Below are positions 26,489 to 34,809 of a stretch of 64,000 nt of DNA, piece after piece (the stretch's first letter is position 1; the number at the start of each line of letters is the position of its first letter). A model generated the notes under the pieces. It was not told the origin of the DNA. It saw only the letters and a list, made by a program, of their open reading frames with translations, and ran no database searches. Position numbers and translations under genes: made by a program. The stretch is from LMUY01 sp965199555. GTDB lineage: Bacteria; Pseudomonadota; Alphaproteobacteria; Acetobacterales; Acetobacteraceae. Location: NCBI GenBank assembly GCA_965199555.1, contig CBDASJ010000008.1, forward strand, positions 186,001-250,000, read 5' to 3'.

Positions 26489-26509
26489 ATTGTTTTAGGC
26501 TTAAACAAT
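26489..26509. promoter_or_regulatory. Palindromic operator candidate for the MarR regulator
   Basis: In the divergent gap between the salicylyl-CoA hydroxylase start and the marR-type gene lies ATTGTTT-TAGGCTT-AAACAAT, with perfect 7-base arms and much more A/T than its surroundings. MarR proteins bind such 16-20 base palindromes, so this probably lets the regulator control both directions. Confidence 0.6.
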
Positions 26510-26562
26510 TGCCGCTGCAATCGTGCTCTGATATCTCCGGCGCCCGGCAAAGGTGGGATGAT

Positions 26563-27084
26563 TTGCGCGACGACACGACGGTCCTGGATGCCGAAACCCG
26601 GGCGCAGGAACATCCGGCGGACCACAAGGACGAATTGCGCCTGTGGCTGCGCCTGCTCACCTGCACCACCATGATGGAAACCATGATCCGCGGCCGCCTG
26701 CGCGAGCGGTTCGACGTGACGCTGCCGCGCTTCGACCTGCTGGCCCAATTGGCGCGGGCGCCGGACGGTTTGACGCTGGGCGACATTTCCCGCCGCATGA
26801 TGGTGTCCAACGGCAACGTCACCGGGCTGATCGAGCGGCTGGTAGCGGACGGGCTGGTGACCCGCACGCCCCGGCCCAGCGACCGGCGCACCGTCACCGT
26901 CAGCCTCACCCCGACCGGGCGGCGCGAGTTCGCGGCCATGGCGGCCGAGCACGAGGGCTGGGTCGCCGATGGCTTCGCCGACCTGTCCGGCAGCGACATC
27001 GACGGGCTGATGCGGCTGCTGGCCAGGCTAAAGCAGTCGGTACGCGCGGCGGACGCGCTAGGGGGTCACGCGCCGGCGACATAG
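26563..27084 (+). CDS. MarR-family regulator
   Basis: A winged-helix regulator of about 173 residues (FDVTLPRFDLLAQLARAPDG, LTLGDISRRMMVSNGNVTGL, IERLVADGLVTRTPRPSDRR, TVTVSLTPTGRREF). No ATG is available near the expected N-terminus. A TTG preceded by AGGTGGG five bases upstream was chosen; a TTG 54 bases earlier is the alternative, but it touches the palindrome. MarR proteins usually release DNA on binding aromatic ligands, here perhaps a benzoate derivative or its CoA ester. The 3' end overlaps the converging CBS gene by 19 bases. Confidence 0.85.
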   Translation: MRDDTTVLDAETRAQEHPADHKDELRLWLRLLTCTTMMETMIRGRLRERFDVTLPRFDLLAQLARAPDGLTLGDISRRMMVSNGNVTGLIERLVADGLVTRTPRPSDRRTVTVSLTPTGRREFAAMAAEHEGWVADGFADLSGSDIDGLMRLLARLKQSVRAADALGGHAPAT

Positions 27085-27494
27085 GCGCGCAGGCTGTCCA
27101 CCTCGTTGGCCTGCTCGTCCAGCCGCGCCTTTACCACGTCGCCGATGCTGACCACGCCGGTCATGCGGCCGTCCACCAGCACGGGCATGTGGCGGAAGCG
27201 CCCGGCGGTCATCGCGGCCATCGCCTCGACCACGGTGGTTTCCGGCCGGACGGTCTGCACCGCCTGCGTCATCGCCTGCGCCGCGGTCAGGTCCAGCGCG
27301 TGGGCGCCGTGCCGGGCGAGGCAGCGCACCAGGTCACGCTCACTGATGATGCCGACCAGGCGACCATCCTGCACCACGGGCGTGGCGCCGATGCGGTGGT
27401 GGGACAGCAGCGTGGCCACGTCCATCAGCAAGGTGTCCGGCGCGACGGTGATCGTTTCGGCGTTCTTGTGCCGCAGGATGGCTGCAACCGTCAT
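27066..27494 (-). CDS. Stand-alone CBS-pair protein
   Basis: A 142-residue protein made only of two CBS motifs (ETITVAPDTLLMDVATLLSH, HRIGATPVVQDGRLVGIISE, RDLVRC; and VQTVRPETTVVEAMAAMTAG, RFRHMPVLVDGRMTGVVSIG). CBS pairs bind adenosyl nucleotides and act as energy sensors or inhibitors of partner proteins. The partner is not evident. It follows murJ on the same strand after a 109-base gap that contains a hairpin, and AAAAGGGG precedes its ATG. Confidence 0.85.
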   Translation of the reverse strand: MTVAAILRHKNAETITVAPDTLLMDVATLLSHHRIGATPVVQDGRLVGIISERDLVRCLARHGAHALDLTAAQAMTQAVQTVRPETTVVEAMAAMTAGRFRHMPVLVDGRMTGVVSIGDVVKARLDEQANEVDSLRAYVAGA

Positions 27495-27520
27495 GTCTCG
27501 GCCCCTTTTCTGTTCTTATG

Positions 27521-27540
27521 CCGGGCGGTTTGCCGCCCGG
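27521..27540. terminator. Hairpin downstream of murJ
   Basis: A perfect stem-loop CCGGGCGG-TTTG-CCGCCCGG lies about 63 bases after the murJ stop and 27 bases before the start of the CBS gene. There is no T-run. It probably terminates murJ transcription, or it may lie in the CBS gene leader. Confidence 0.5.
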
Positions 27541-27603
27541 TCGGGGGTACTCTGCGCGCCTGTGCCCGGCGATTGCAAAAAGCAGCCGTGCGATGCAGCA
27601 AAG

Positions 27604-29151
27604 TCAGGCGGGGCGGCGGCGCCGGATGCGGCCCTTCAGCTCGGTCACCTCGAACGCGCCGAGCGCCAGGCCGGCGAGCCCGTACACGGCGCAGCCGCCG
27701 CCCACCAGCCCGGCCAGGCCGAGCCAGCGCAGGCCGTGCGACATGCTGGCCGGGTTGAACAGGTCGTGCTGCACCAGCCACAGTGTCGCTGCCATCGCCA
27801 CCGCCGCCATGCCGATGCGCGGCAGGCGCTGCCGCAGCCTGACATCCGGGACCAGGAAGCCCCGGCGATACAGCACCACCGTCAATGCCGCCACGTTGAA
27901 CGCCGCCGCCAGGCTGGTGGCCAGCGCCGGCCCCACATGCTGCAGCGGGATCATCAGCGCCAGGTTGAGCACGAAGTTCAGCACCAGCGTGATCATGCCG
28001 ATGCGCACCGGCGTGGTGGTGTCGCCGCGCGCGAAAAACGCCGGCGCCAGCACCTTCACCAGCACGAAGAACGGCAGGCCGAGCGCGTAGGCGGCGAGCG
28101 ATTGCGCGGACAGCCGCGCCGCTTCCAGGCTGAAGGCGCCGCGTTGGAACAGCACCGCCAGGATCGGATATCCCGCCACGACCAGCGCCAGCGCCGCCGG
28201 AACCGTCAGGACCAGGCCGAATTCCAGCGCCCGATTCAGCGTGCCGATCGCCGCCCCCGGGTCCGGGCCACGCACCTGGCGCGACAACAGCGGCAGCAGC
28301 GCCGTGCCCACTGCTGCCCCAATGGTACCTAGCGGAAGCTGGTTCACTCGGTCGGCATAGTACAAAAGTGAGATGGCGCCGGGCGGCAGCAGGCTGCCCA
28401 CGATCACGTCCACCACCTGGTTGAGCTGCATGGCCGAGGCGCCGACCAGCCCCGGCCCCATGCGGCGCAGCAAGATGCGCATGGCCGGCGTCAGGCGCGG
28501 CCGGGGGATGGTCATCGGCATGCCGGCGCGCCGGGTCGCCCAAACCAGCAGCGCCAATTGCGCCACGCCGGCAACGGAGACGCCCCAGGCCAGCGCGTGG
28601 CCCACCGTCGGGACATAGCGCGTCAGCAACAGCATCGCCGCGATGGAGCTCAGGTTATACAGCATCGGCGCAGCGGCGGCGGCGGCGAAGTGGTCGAGCC
28701 CGTTCAGCACCCCGGACAGCAGGGCGGAAAGGCAGATCAGGAGCAGGTAGGGGAAGGTGATCCGCGCCAAATCCACCGCAAGCTGGAATTTGCCCGGTTC
28801 CTCCGTGAAGCCCGGCGCCAAAACGTGCATGATCGCCGGCATGAAGATCTCGCCCAGCAGCGTCAGCCCGAGCAACCAGAACGCCAGCACGCTGATTGCC
28901 TGCTGCGCGAACCCCTTGGCCGCGGCGTGGCCTTCGGTGGCCAGCAGCCCGGTGAACTCCGGCACGAAGGCAGCGTTGAATGCGCCTTCCCCAAACAGGC
29001 GGCGGAACATGTTGGGTAATTTGTTGGCGACAAGGAATGCGTCAGCGACCCCGCCGGTGCCGGCAAGTGCCGCAATCAGCATGTCGCGCGCGAAGCCGAG
29101 CAGGCGGGACGCCATGGTCCAGCCGCCGACGGTGAGGATGCCGCGGAGCAT
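27604..29151 (-). CDS. murJ: Lipid II flippase MurJ (MviN)
   Basis: A 515-residue membrane protein of the MOP superfamily that flips lipid II across the inner membrane for peptidoglycan synthesis. The family N-terminus is LTVGGWTMASRLLGFARDML, followed by FLVANKLPNMFRRLFGEGAF and FNAAFVPEFTG. About 14 membrane segments are evident, including PFFVLVKVLAPAFFARGDTT, the conserved segment with charged residues lining the cavity. The start ATG giving MLRGILTVG was chosen over the longer frame. It is divergent from the DUF6134-like gene. Confidence 0.95.
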   Translation of the reverse strand: MLRGILTVGGWTMASRLLGFARDMLIAALAGTGGVADAFLVANKLPNMFRRLFGEGAFNAAFVPEFTGLLATEGHAAAKGFAQQAISVLAFWLLGLTLLGEIFMPAIMHVLAPGFTEEPGKFQLAVDLARITFPYLLLICLSALLSGVLNGLDHFAAAAAAPMLYNLSSIAAMLLLTRYVPTVGHALAWGVSVAGVAQLALLVWATRRAGMPMTIPRPRLTPAMRILLRRMGPGLVGASAMQLNQVVDVIVGSLLPPGAISLLYYADRVNQLPLGTIGAAVGTALLPLLSRQVRGPDPGAAIGTLNRALEFGLVLTVPAALALVVAGYPILAVLFQRGAFSLEAARLSAQSLAAYALGLPFFVLVKVLAPAFFARGDTTTPVRIGMITLVLNFVLNLALMIPLQHVGPALATSLAAAFNVAALTVVLYRRGFLVPDVRLRQRLPRIGMAAVAMAATLWLVQHDLFNPASMSHGLRWLGLAGLVGGGCAVYGLAGLALGAFEVTELKGRIRRRRPA

Positions 29152-29223
29152 GCGAGAGGGCTTAGCCCGGATCGCCCACACGGGGGAACTGGCCAGCGAC
29201 GGCAATTTGCCCGGGGCGTTGGC

Positions 29224-29886
29224 GTGATCCGCCCGACCGGGCTAGCGGCAGTGGCAACGGTGGTGCTTTGTCCGGCCGGGTTGTTGGCCGCGCCGCTACC
29301 GGTCTGCCCGGTGTCGAACGGGCAAACCGTCGGCTACGACATCATGCGGGGCGGCGACCTGATCGGCCATCAGGCCGTGCATTATGCGGTGGCCGGAGCG
29401 GACATGACGGTCACGATCGACGTGGCGGTGGCGCTGCACGCACTGGGCGTACGGGTGTATCGCTACCAGCACCACGGCGAGGAAAGCTGGCACGGCGGCC
29501 AGATGGTCCACCTGGTCACCACCACGGATGATGACGGCACACCGCGGCACGTGGATGCCAGTCGCGATCCGCAAACCGGGACCTGGCGCGGCATCACCGG
29601 GCCGCAACCCGGCACCGCCCCGCTGCTGTCAACCAGCTTCTGGAACATCCAGACCGTGGCGCAAACGCGCCTGCTGGACCGTGAAACCGGCAAGATCATC
29701 GCCGTGCATGCCGATGCACCCGTGCCGCAAACGCTGCAACTGGGCGCGCGACAGGTCGCCGCCACCAAGTACGACCTGGCTGGCCCGGTGAAGGGCAGCG
29801 TCTGGTATGATGGCAATGGCTGCTGGGTGCAGGCCGTCTACAACACGCTGGTCGATGGATCGCTGATCGAGATCCACGCGCACTAG
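29224..29886 (+). CDS. Secreted DUF6134-like protein
   Basis: A 220-residue protein with a GTG start, an N-terminal signal peptide (LAAVATVVLCPAGLLA) and a beta-rich body (VGYDIMRGGDLIGHQAVHYA, MTVTIDVAVALHALGVRVYR). Its pattern matches the alphaproteobacterial secreted family annotated as DUF6134, whose function is unknown. It has three cysteines after the signal cleavage region (PVCPV, NGCWV), so a periplasmic disulfide is possible. It stands alone, divergent from murJ and convergent with the unknown membrane protein. Confidence 0.7.
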   Translation: MIRPTGLAAVATVVLCPAGLLAAPLPVCPVSNGQTVGYDIMRGGDLIGHQAVHYAVAGADMTVTIDVAVALHALGVRVYRYQHHGEESWHGGQMVHLVTTTDDDGTPRHVDASRDPQTGTWRGITGPQPGTAPLLSTSFWNIQTVAQTRLLDRETGKIIAVHADAPVPQTLQLGARQVAATKYDLAGPVKGSVWYDGNGCWVQAVYNTLVDGSLIEIHAH

Positions 29887-29906
29887 CATCGCTAGGGAAG
29901 CGCCAT

Positions 29907-29920
29907 CCCCCCCCCCCCCC
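29907..29920. repeat. Homopolymer of 14 C
   Basis: A run of 14 cytosines sits in the 50-base gap between two converging stops. Such tracts slip during replication and during sequencing, so the count may vary. No reading frame crosses it. Confidence 0.9.
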
Positions 29921-29936
29921 GCTGCGGCCCGGGCGA

Positions 29937-30437
29937 TCAGGACCCGACGGCACTGGTCCGTGACCGCCGCACGATCGCGATCAGCGGCATCACCGTCAGG
30001 GCCAGCAGGATGACGGCGCCGGCCAACAGCGTCAGCGTGCGGTTCCACAGCTTGTCCAGTGCCATATCGGTCGTGGCCAGCTCCGGCCGGGCCGGGTCGG
30101 CCATGACCTCGACGCTGTAATCGCCGACATGCACGCCGGTGAAGACGTAGTTGACGCTGCGCGACACCGGGCCGGATTTCGTCGGCACGGTTAGCGTGGC
30201 ATCGCAGATGTTGAACACCAGGTTGGAGCTGCAGGAGCCCTTGATGACCTCGCCGTTCGGCACCGTCTGCGCGGCGTCCCGCACCTGCCAGTCGGTCAGC
30301 AGGTTGGGCGCGGTATAGATCGCCAGCGCGACCAAGGCGCCGGCGAACATCAGCACGGCCAGCGCCAGCTTGATGTTGTGCCCCCACCCGCTGTTGCGGG
30401 ACGGCAAGGTCAGGCGTGGGTTCGTTTGCGTCTGCAT
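29937..30437 (-). CDS. Unknown membrane protein with two helices
   Basis: A 166-residue protein that I do not recognise. It has one membrane helix near the N-terminus (LALAVLMFAGALVALAIYTA), then a domain of about 75 residues with two cysteines (KGSCSSNLVFNICDATLTVP) that may form a disulfide outside the cytoplasm, and a second helix near the C-terminus (LLAGAVILLALTVMPLIAIV) followed by basic RRSRTSAV. It lies 27 bases after the M48 peptidase on the same strand, which suggests a shared transcript and possibly a joint role. Confidence 0.7.
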   Translation of the reverse strand: MQTQTNPRLTLPSRNSGWGHNIKLALAVLMFAGALVALAIYTAPNLLTDWQVRDAAQTVPNGEVIKGSCSSNLVFNICDATLTVPTKSGPVSRSVNYVFTGVHVGDYSVEVMADPARPELATTDMALDKLWNRTLTLLAGAVILLALTVMPLIAIVRRSRTSAVGS

Positions 30438-30464
30438 CGGTCTATCTCCGTTCGCCCGGCGCCT

Positions 30465-32621
30465 TCACGGGCACGCGCCGGTGGTGTCATCTTGCAGCAA
30501 GCGCCGGGCCTGCGCCGCGCGCCGGTATTGCCCGATCAGCGTGGCGTAGGCCTGCGCGGTCATCCGCCGCGGCGCCATGGCCTTGACCGTGACGATGCCG
30601 CGCTTGGCATCCAGCCGCAGTCGCCGCGCGCCGGGTAGGCGGACGGGAAAAGCCGCCTCGGGCGGCAGCAACATGCGCGTGACGAGGCCGCTGCGGGTGA
30701 TCGTGATGTCCAGATCGGCCAGGTCTTTCCAGGCGATCGGGCGGTCGAGCCCGGGCAACTCCATCGCGTCCGGCCGCAGCACCATGAACGGCACGCGCGC
30801 CCGGCGCGACAGATACCAGGCCCGCAGCGCCAGCCCGGCCGCCAGCAACACGGCCACGCCGGAGAAAATGCGCTGTTCGGTGGCATCCAGCCCCGGCATG
30901 CCAAGCGCCAGCATGGCCAGCCCAAGCAACGCCAGCAGGGCGGCACCGATGCCGAGGACGATCACCACACGGGTGTTCTCGTGCAGGACCTGGTCCTCAC
31001 CGAGCACGCGATCCGCCGTGGCTTGCAGCGCGTTGCGTTGGGCAAGGCGCTGTGCCGCCACTTCGGACAGGAAATCGGTCGTGGCGGCACGGCTGAGCGA
31101 TCCGGGATCGGCGAACCAGGCGCCCAGCCGGGACAGCCCGTCCGCCGCGGGCGCCGCGGCTGCTTCGGCCAGCAGCGCCGGCGTGACCGCCTGGCCGAGG
31201 GCGGCGAGACGTTGCCGGGTGGGCGGATGCGTGTCGGTCGGGTGCGGCTGCTCGTCTTCCAGATGGGTCGCGGGATCGTCCAGGCCGCGCACGCGCGCGT
31301 TGTCGAACGCGGCGGCAACCAGGTCGGCAGGCGCTTCGGCAGGCGTGTGGGCAGCCGGGTCCAGCACCTCCTCGATCCGCGGTTGCAGGGCCGAGATTCG
31401 CACCAGCGCGCGCGCCGCCGCGTCCGGCGAGGTCGCGGCGGCGCCGGCGGCGTCGGCCGCGAACTCCCGCACGCGGCTCCAATGCCGGACCGCCCAATGG
31501 AACTGCTCCATGGCGAACTGGCCCAGCCGCAGCGACGGGCTGACCAAGGGAGACGCCGCGCCGCCCTCACCCGTCGCGGCGGTGGCCACTGCGTCCAGCG
31601 AGCGTTCCACCCCCGCGTAGATCGGCAGGAAACGCTGGCTCCAATCCGTGTCGCCGCCGGAGAAATGCGCCAGTTCGTGGCCGACGATGGTGGCGACCTC
31701 GTCCGCGCGCAGCAGCGGCAGGGTTGGCAGCGGGATGTACAGGGTGCGGCCGGACAGCGCGGTGCCGGCGGGGCGCAACCACTTTGGGCCGGAGCTGACG
31801 AAAAAGCCGCCGGTCAACCCGACCACCAAATTGTCCGGTTGCAGCGCGCCGAGCCGTCCGGCGAGGTCGCCCACCAGCGCCCACAAGCCCGGCGCTTCCG
31901 CCGGCGACACCAGCCTGCCGTCGATCGGCATTGGGTCCGGCGTGAACGCCGCCACCGTGCGCCGCAACTGCAACACGGCGCGAAAGGCCGTCCAAAGGCT
32001 GATCGCCGCCACCACCACGCCGATCCCCAGCAGCTTGAAGCCGCCGGCGGAAAACTCGTCGACATCCAGCAGCGCCATCGACTCGAACGCCACGACGGCG
32101 ACGAAGGCAACGGCCATGAGCATGACCTGGGCGCCCATCAGCGTCGGCAGCGCGCGGCGGATGAAGGAGAACCCGCGCAGCAGCGCGTCCCGTGAATGGC
32201 GCCCGGCGCGGCCGAGCAGTGCCGCGGTGCAAAGCGCGGCAACGGACAAGGCCGCAGCTATCCCGGCCGTGGCAACCACCACCGGCGGCAGCCAGGTGCG
32301 CAACACGGCCAACCATCGCGCGGTATCCAGGCTGGACAACTCCTCCCGCGCTTCCGTCACCGCCAACGGGCCGCCGTAGAACTTGTCGCCCCGGCGGAAC
32401 TGCAGCCCCATGTCGAAGCGGTCGGGCGCGCCCCGGGCTTGCCGGGCTTCCAGTGTGGCAACGATGGGCGCCAAGCGATCCCGCAGCCGCACCGCCGTGG
32501 CGACGTCCGCGTCGCCCCGATAGCTTTCCCATACGCCGAGCCCGGTAAACGCCACGGGAAGCAGGACGGTGCCGGCAAGCAGGGCCATGATCGTGCGGCC
32601 GCGGCGGGTTTGCTGTGGCAT
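30465..32621 (-). CDS. Membrane M48-family metallopeptidase
   Basis: A 718-residue protein. Zinc-binding HELAH is at about residues 315-319 (VATIVGHELAHFSGGDTDWS), and a third-ligand region follows (VREFAADAAGAAA). Membrane segments occur before the catalytic domain (three, within about residues 10-210) and after it (IVLGIGAALLALLGLAMLAL and the next helix). The extended N- and C-terminal parts make it larger than HtpX or Ste24. The role is probably envelope quality control or proteolysis of membrane proteins. The start ATG giving MPQQTRRGR was chosen. It is followed on the same strand by the unknown two-helix protein. Confidence 0.82.
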   Translation of the reverse strand: MPQQTRRGRTIMALLAGTVLLPVAFTGLGVWESYRGDADVATAVRLRDRLAPIVATLEARQARGAPDRFDMGLQFRRGDKFYGGPLAVTEAREELSSLDTARWLAVLRTWLPPVVVATAGIAAALSVAALCTAALLGRAGRHSRDALLRGFSFIRRALPTLMGAQVMLMAVAFVAVVAFESMALLDVDEFSAGGFKLLGIGVVVAAISLWTAFRAVLQLRRTVAAFTPDPMPIDGRLVSPAEAPGLWALVGDLAGRLGALQPDNLVVGLTGGFFVSSGPKWLRPAGTALSGRTLYIPLPTLPLLRADEVATIVGHELAHFSGGDTDWSQRFLPIYAGVERSLDAVATAATGEGGAASPLVSPSLRLGQFAMEQFHWAVRHWSRVREFAADAAGAAATSPDAAARALVRISALQPRIEEVLDPAAHTPAEAPADLVAAAFDNARVRGLDDPATHLEDEQPHPTDTHPPTRQRLAALGQAVTPALLAEAAAAPAADGLSRLGAWFADPGSLSRAATTDFLSEVAAQRLAQRNALQATADRVLGEDQVLHENTRVVIVLGIGAALLALLGLAMLALGMPGLDATEQRIFSGVAVLLAAGLALRAWYLSRRARVPFMVLRPDAMELPGLDRPIAWKDLADLDITITRSGLVTRMLLPPEAAFPVRLPGARRLRLDAKRGIVTVKAMAPRRMTAQAYATLIGQYRRAAQARRLLQDDTTGACP

Positions 32622-32640
32622 GGCTGATCCGGGCGAACGG

Positions 32641-32769
32641 TCAGATGGCGACGGCGCGCGGGCGACGCAGCTTGCGCAGTGCGTCACAACCCGGGACGAC
32701 GATCGAAGGCGACGGCAGGGCGGTTGGCAGCATGGACAAAGTGTAATGGCGAGGCGGCGCGTCGTCCAT
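32641..32769 (-). CDS. Possible 42-residue peptide
   Basis: A short frame begins with an ATG preceded by AGGAG at good spacing and ends 20 bases before the M48 start. It encodes MDDAPPRHYTLSML... and ends with LRKLRRPRAVAI, a basic tail. I do not recognise it. The Shine-Dalgarno sequence and the lack of any other gene in this 191-base gap support it, but its short length and the GC-rich background make chance plausible. Confidence 0.3.
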   Translation of the reverse strand: MDDAPPRHYTLSMLPTALPSPSIVVPGCDALRKLRRPRAVAI

Positions 32770-32812
32770 GCACTCCTGCAGCAGCTTAATGGCGATCGAA
32801 GCAGGAGCACCC

Positions 32813-33448
32813 ATGGGCCAAGCACAGCAGCGGCCGAAGCTCGCAGAAACCTGGATGGACCCGGACGTGTCGCTGCGACATGCCACGATCGGCCGGTGCT
32901 GCGAAATCCTGCATGGCACGGCCATCGAGTATGCCGAACTCGGCGACTACTCCTATCTCGGGCAGGGTTGCACCGTGGCGGACGCGACGATCGGCCGGTT
33001 CTGCGCCATCGCCAACAACGTCCGCATCGGGGCGCCCAACCACCCGATGGACCGCCCGTCACTGCACCGCTTCACGTACTGCCCGGAATACTACGATGCC
33101 GGTGCGGAACGGGATCACGGCTTCTTCCGCGACCGCCGGGCCGACCGGGTCCTCGTCGGCCACGACGTTTGGATCGGGCACGGGGTGACGGTGCTGCCGG
33201 GGGTTCGGGTGGGCAACGGCGCAGTGCTGGCGGCCGGTGCGGTGGTCACACGGGATGTGGCGCCCTACACCGTGGTGGGCGGCGTCCCGGCCCGGCCAAT
33301 CCGCAGCCGCTTTCCGCCCGCCGTCGCCGCGCGGCTGGAGCGGATCGCCTGGTGGGATTGGCCGTTCGAGCTGATCATGCAGCGCCTGGCCGACTTCCAG
33401 GCGACGGATATCGAGGCGTTCTGTGACCGGTGGGACGCAGCTTCATAG
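32813..33448 (+). CDS. Hexapeptide-repeat acyltransferase, phosphonate-associated type
   Basis: A 211-residue left-handed beta-helix transferase. Hexapeptide repeats are clear (ATIGRCCEILHGTAIEYAEL; VLVGHDVWIGHGVTVLPGVR; VGNGAVLAAGAVVTRDVAPY). The segments NHPMDRPSLHRFTYCPEYY and LERIAWWDWPFELIMQRLAD match the DapH/GlmU-related family usually found in phosphonate (phn) clusters. No other phn gene is in the window, so it may act on another substrate. AGGAG sits five bases before the chosen ATG. Its end overlaps the converging GntR gene by 6 bases. Confidence 0.8.
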   Translation: MGQAQQRPKLAETWMDPDVSLRHATIGRCCEILHGTAIEYAELGDYSYLGQGCTVADATIGRFCAIANNVRIGAPNHPMDRPSLHRFTYCPEYYDAGAERDHGFFRDRRADRVLVGHDVWIGHGVTVLPGVRVGNGAVLAAGAVVTRDVAPYTVVGGVPARPIRSRFPPAVAARLERIAWWDWPFELIMQRLADFQATDIEAFCDRWDAAS

Positions 33449-34249
33449 CCCAGTCACGGCACGGGCCGGCTCCCACCGCCCGCGCTCGTGCACCATGTCG
33501 AACTGATACTCGTACATGTCCGGGCGGTAGAGCGCCTCGACCACCTCGATCACGCGTCCGGCGGCGTCGCGGACCTGCCGGGTCACCCGGATCAGCGCGC
33601 TGCCCGGCTGGACGCCCAGCAGCGGCGCGACCAGGCTGTCCGCCAGTTGTGCGGAGATCACCTGCGATGCGGCAGCCGGCGGCGAGCCGGCTTCCTCCAG
33701 CAGGCGCAGCAGCGGCCGGCTGGCCAATTCGTCCGGCCCGTAATGGCGGCCGATGTCGTCCGGCACCCAGCACGTGAGGTAGCTGAACGGCACGCCACCG
33801 CTGGACCGGACGCGCACCGACTTCTGCACCACCGTGCCCGGCTGGACCTCCAAGGCGGTGGCGGCCGGCGGCGGCGCGGGACAATACGCAAATTCGAGCA
33901 GGCGGACGTCGGTTTGCTCGCCCATTTCGAGCAGGTTCTCGATCAGGTCGCGCAATTGCTCACGCCGCTTGCCGCCGCGCGGGCGCTGCACGAAGGTGCC
34001 GGACCCGCGGCGCCGCTCGATCAGGCGCTCGTCTTCCAATTGCTGCATGGCGCGGCGGATGGTGATGCGTGACACGCCATGGCGGCTGGCCAACTCGTGC
34101 TCGCCCGGCAGGGCCTGGCCGGGTGGCCAGGGATTCTCGGTGACCATCTGCCGGAGCAGGAGGTACATGCGATGGTACAAGGGCAGCGGCTCGCCCGCCG
34201 GCGCCCGAATGCGGCGGACGCCCGGCCGTGCGGGCGCGACGGCTGTCAC
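33443..34249 (-). CDS. GntR-family regulator with UTRA domain (HutC subfamily)
   Basis: A 268-residue repressor. The N-terminal winged helix reads LPLYHRMYLLLRQMVTENPW, PPGQALPGEHELASRHGVSR, ITIRRAMQQLEDERLIERR. The C-terminal UTRA ligand domain includes VVQKSVRVRSSGGVPFSYLT, AALIRVT-type strands and EVVEALYRPDMYEYQFDM. The start is a GTG overlapping the leuD stop (GTGA), which keeps the family N-terminus intact; a later ATG would remove part of the HTH. It is co-directional with leuC-leuD and likely regulates them and the divergent lyase operon. Confidence 0.87.
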   Translation of the reverse strand: MTAVAPARPGVRRIRAPAGEPLPLYHRMYLLLRQMVTENPWPPGQALPGEHELASRHGVSRITIRRAMQQLEDERLIERRRGSGTFVQRPRGGKRREQLRDLIENLLEMGEQTDVRLLEFAYCPAPPPAATALEVQPGTVVQKSVRVRSSGGVPFSYLTCWVPDDIGRHYGPDELASRPLLRLLEEAGSPPAAASQVISAQLADSLVAPLLGVQPGSALIRVTRQVRDAAGRVIEVVEALYRPDMYEYQFDMVHERGRWEPARAVTGL

Positions 34250-34809
34250 GCCGGCATGGCCCAGGGCCGCGCAGTCCGGTCGGTGGCGGCAAAGGCGGCG
34301 ATGCGGTCGGCGTAGTCCAGGGTCAGCCCGATATCGTCCAGCCCTTCCAGCAGGCAGCGCTTGCGGAACGCATCGATGGCGAACGGCAGGGCGCTGCCGT
34401 CCGGCAGCGCCAGCGATTGCGCCGGCAGGTCCACGCGCATGGGGCCGGGCAGCATCGGCACGATCGCAGCCACGGGCAGCGTCACCGTCAGCAGCCCGTT
34501 CTTGCCGGCGTTGGCGGCGAAGATGTCGCCGAACGACGGCGCCACCACGCAGCGTATGCCGGCGTCCACCAGAGCGTACACCGCGCCTTCCCGCGACGAG
34601 CCGCAGCCGAAATTCTCGCCGGCCACCAGGACCGCGGCGCCCGCCACGGCAAAGGCGGGATTGTCGTCGCGCAAATCGTGGAACAGGAAGCCGCCATAGC
34701 CGGCGCTTCGCGGCTTGCGGAGGAAGCGGGCCGGGATGATCTGGTCCGTGTCGACGTTGGGCAGGTCGATCGCAACCGCGAGCCCGTCCAGAACGGTGAA
34801 GGGCGTCAC
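34246..34809 (-). CDS. leuD: 3-isopropylmalate dehydratase small subunit (LeuD-like)
   Basis: A 187-residue aconitase-swivel subunit (IDLPNVDTDQIIPARFLRKP; ENFGCGSSREGAVYALVDAG, the hallmark; APSFGDIFAANAGKNGLLTV). It pairs with the LeuC-like large subunit encoded just upstream. The start is a GTG overlapping the leuC stop (GTGA). No leuB or leuA is nearby, and the partner genes are catabolic, so this may be a LeuCD paralogue acting on another 2-substituted malate rather than leucine synthesis. Confidence 0.85.
   Translation of the reverse strand: MTPFTVLDGLAVAIDLPNVDTDQIIPARFLRKPRSAGYGGFLFHDLRDDNPAFAVAGAAVLVAGENFGCGSSREGAVYALVDAGIRCVVAPSFGDIFAANAGKNGLLTVTLPVAAIVPMLPGPMRVDLPAQSLALPDGSALPFAIDAFRKRCLLEGLDDIGLTLDYADRIAAFAATDRTARPWAMPA

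Noticed and set aside
24228..26498. A 756-codon plus-strand frame opposite the salicylyl-CoA hydroxylase gene
   Set aside because: It is rich in H, R, G and Q with no known motif; the minus-strand product is strongly family-like.
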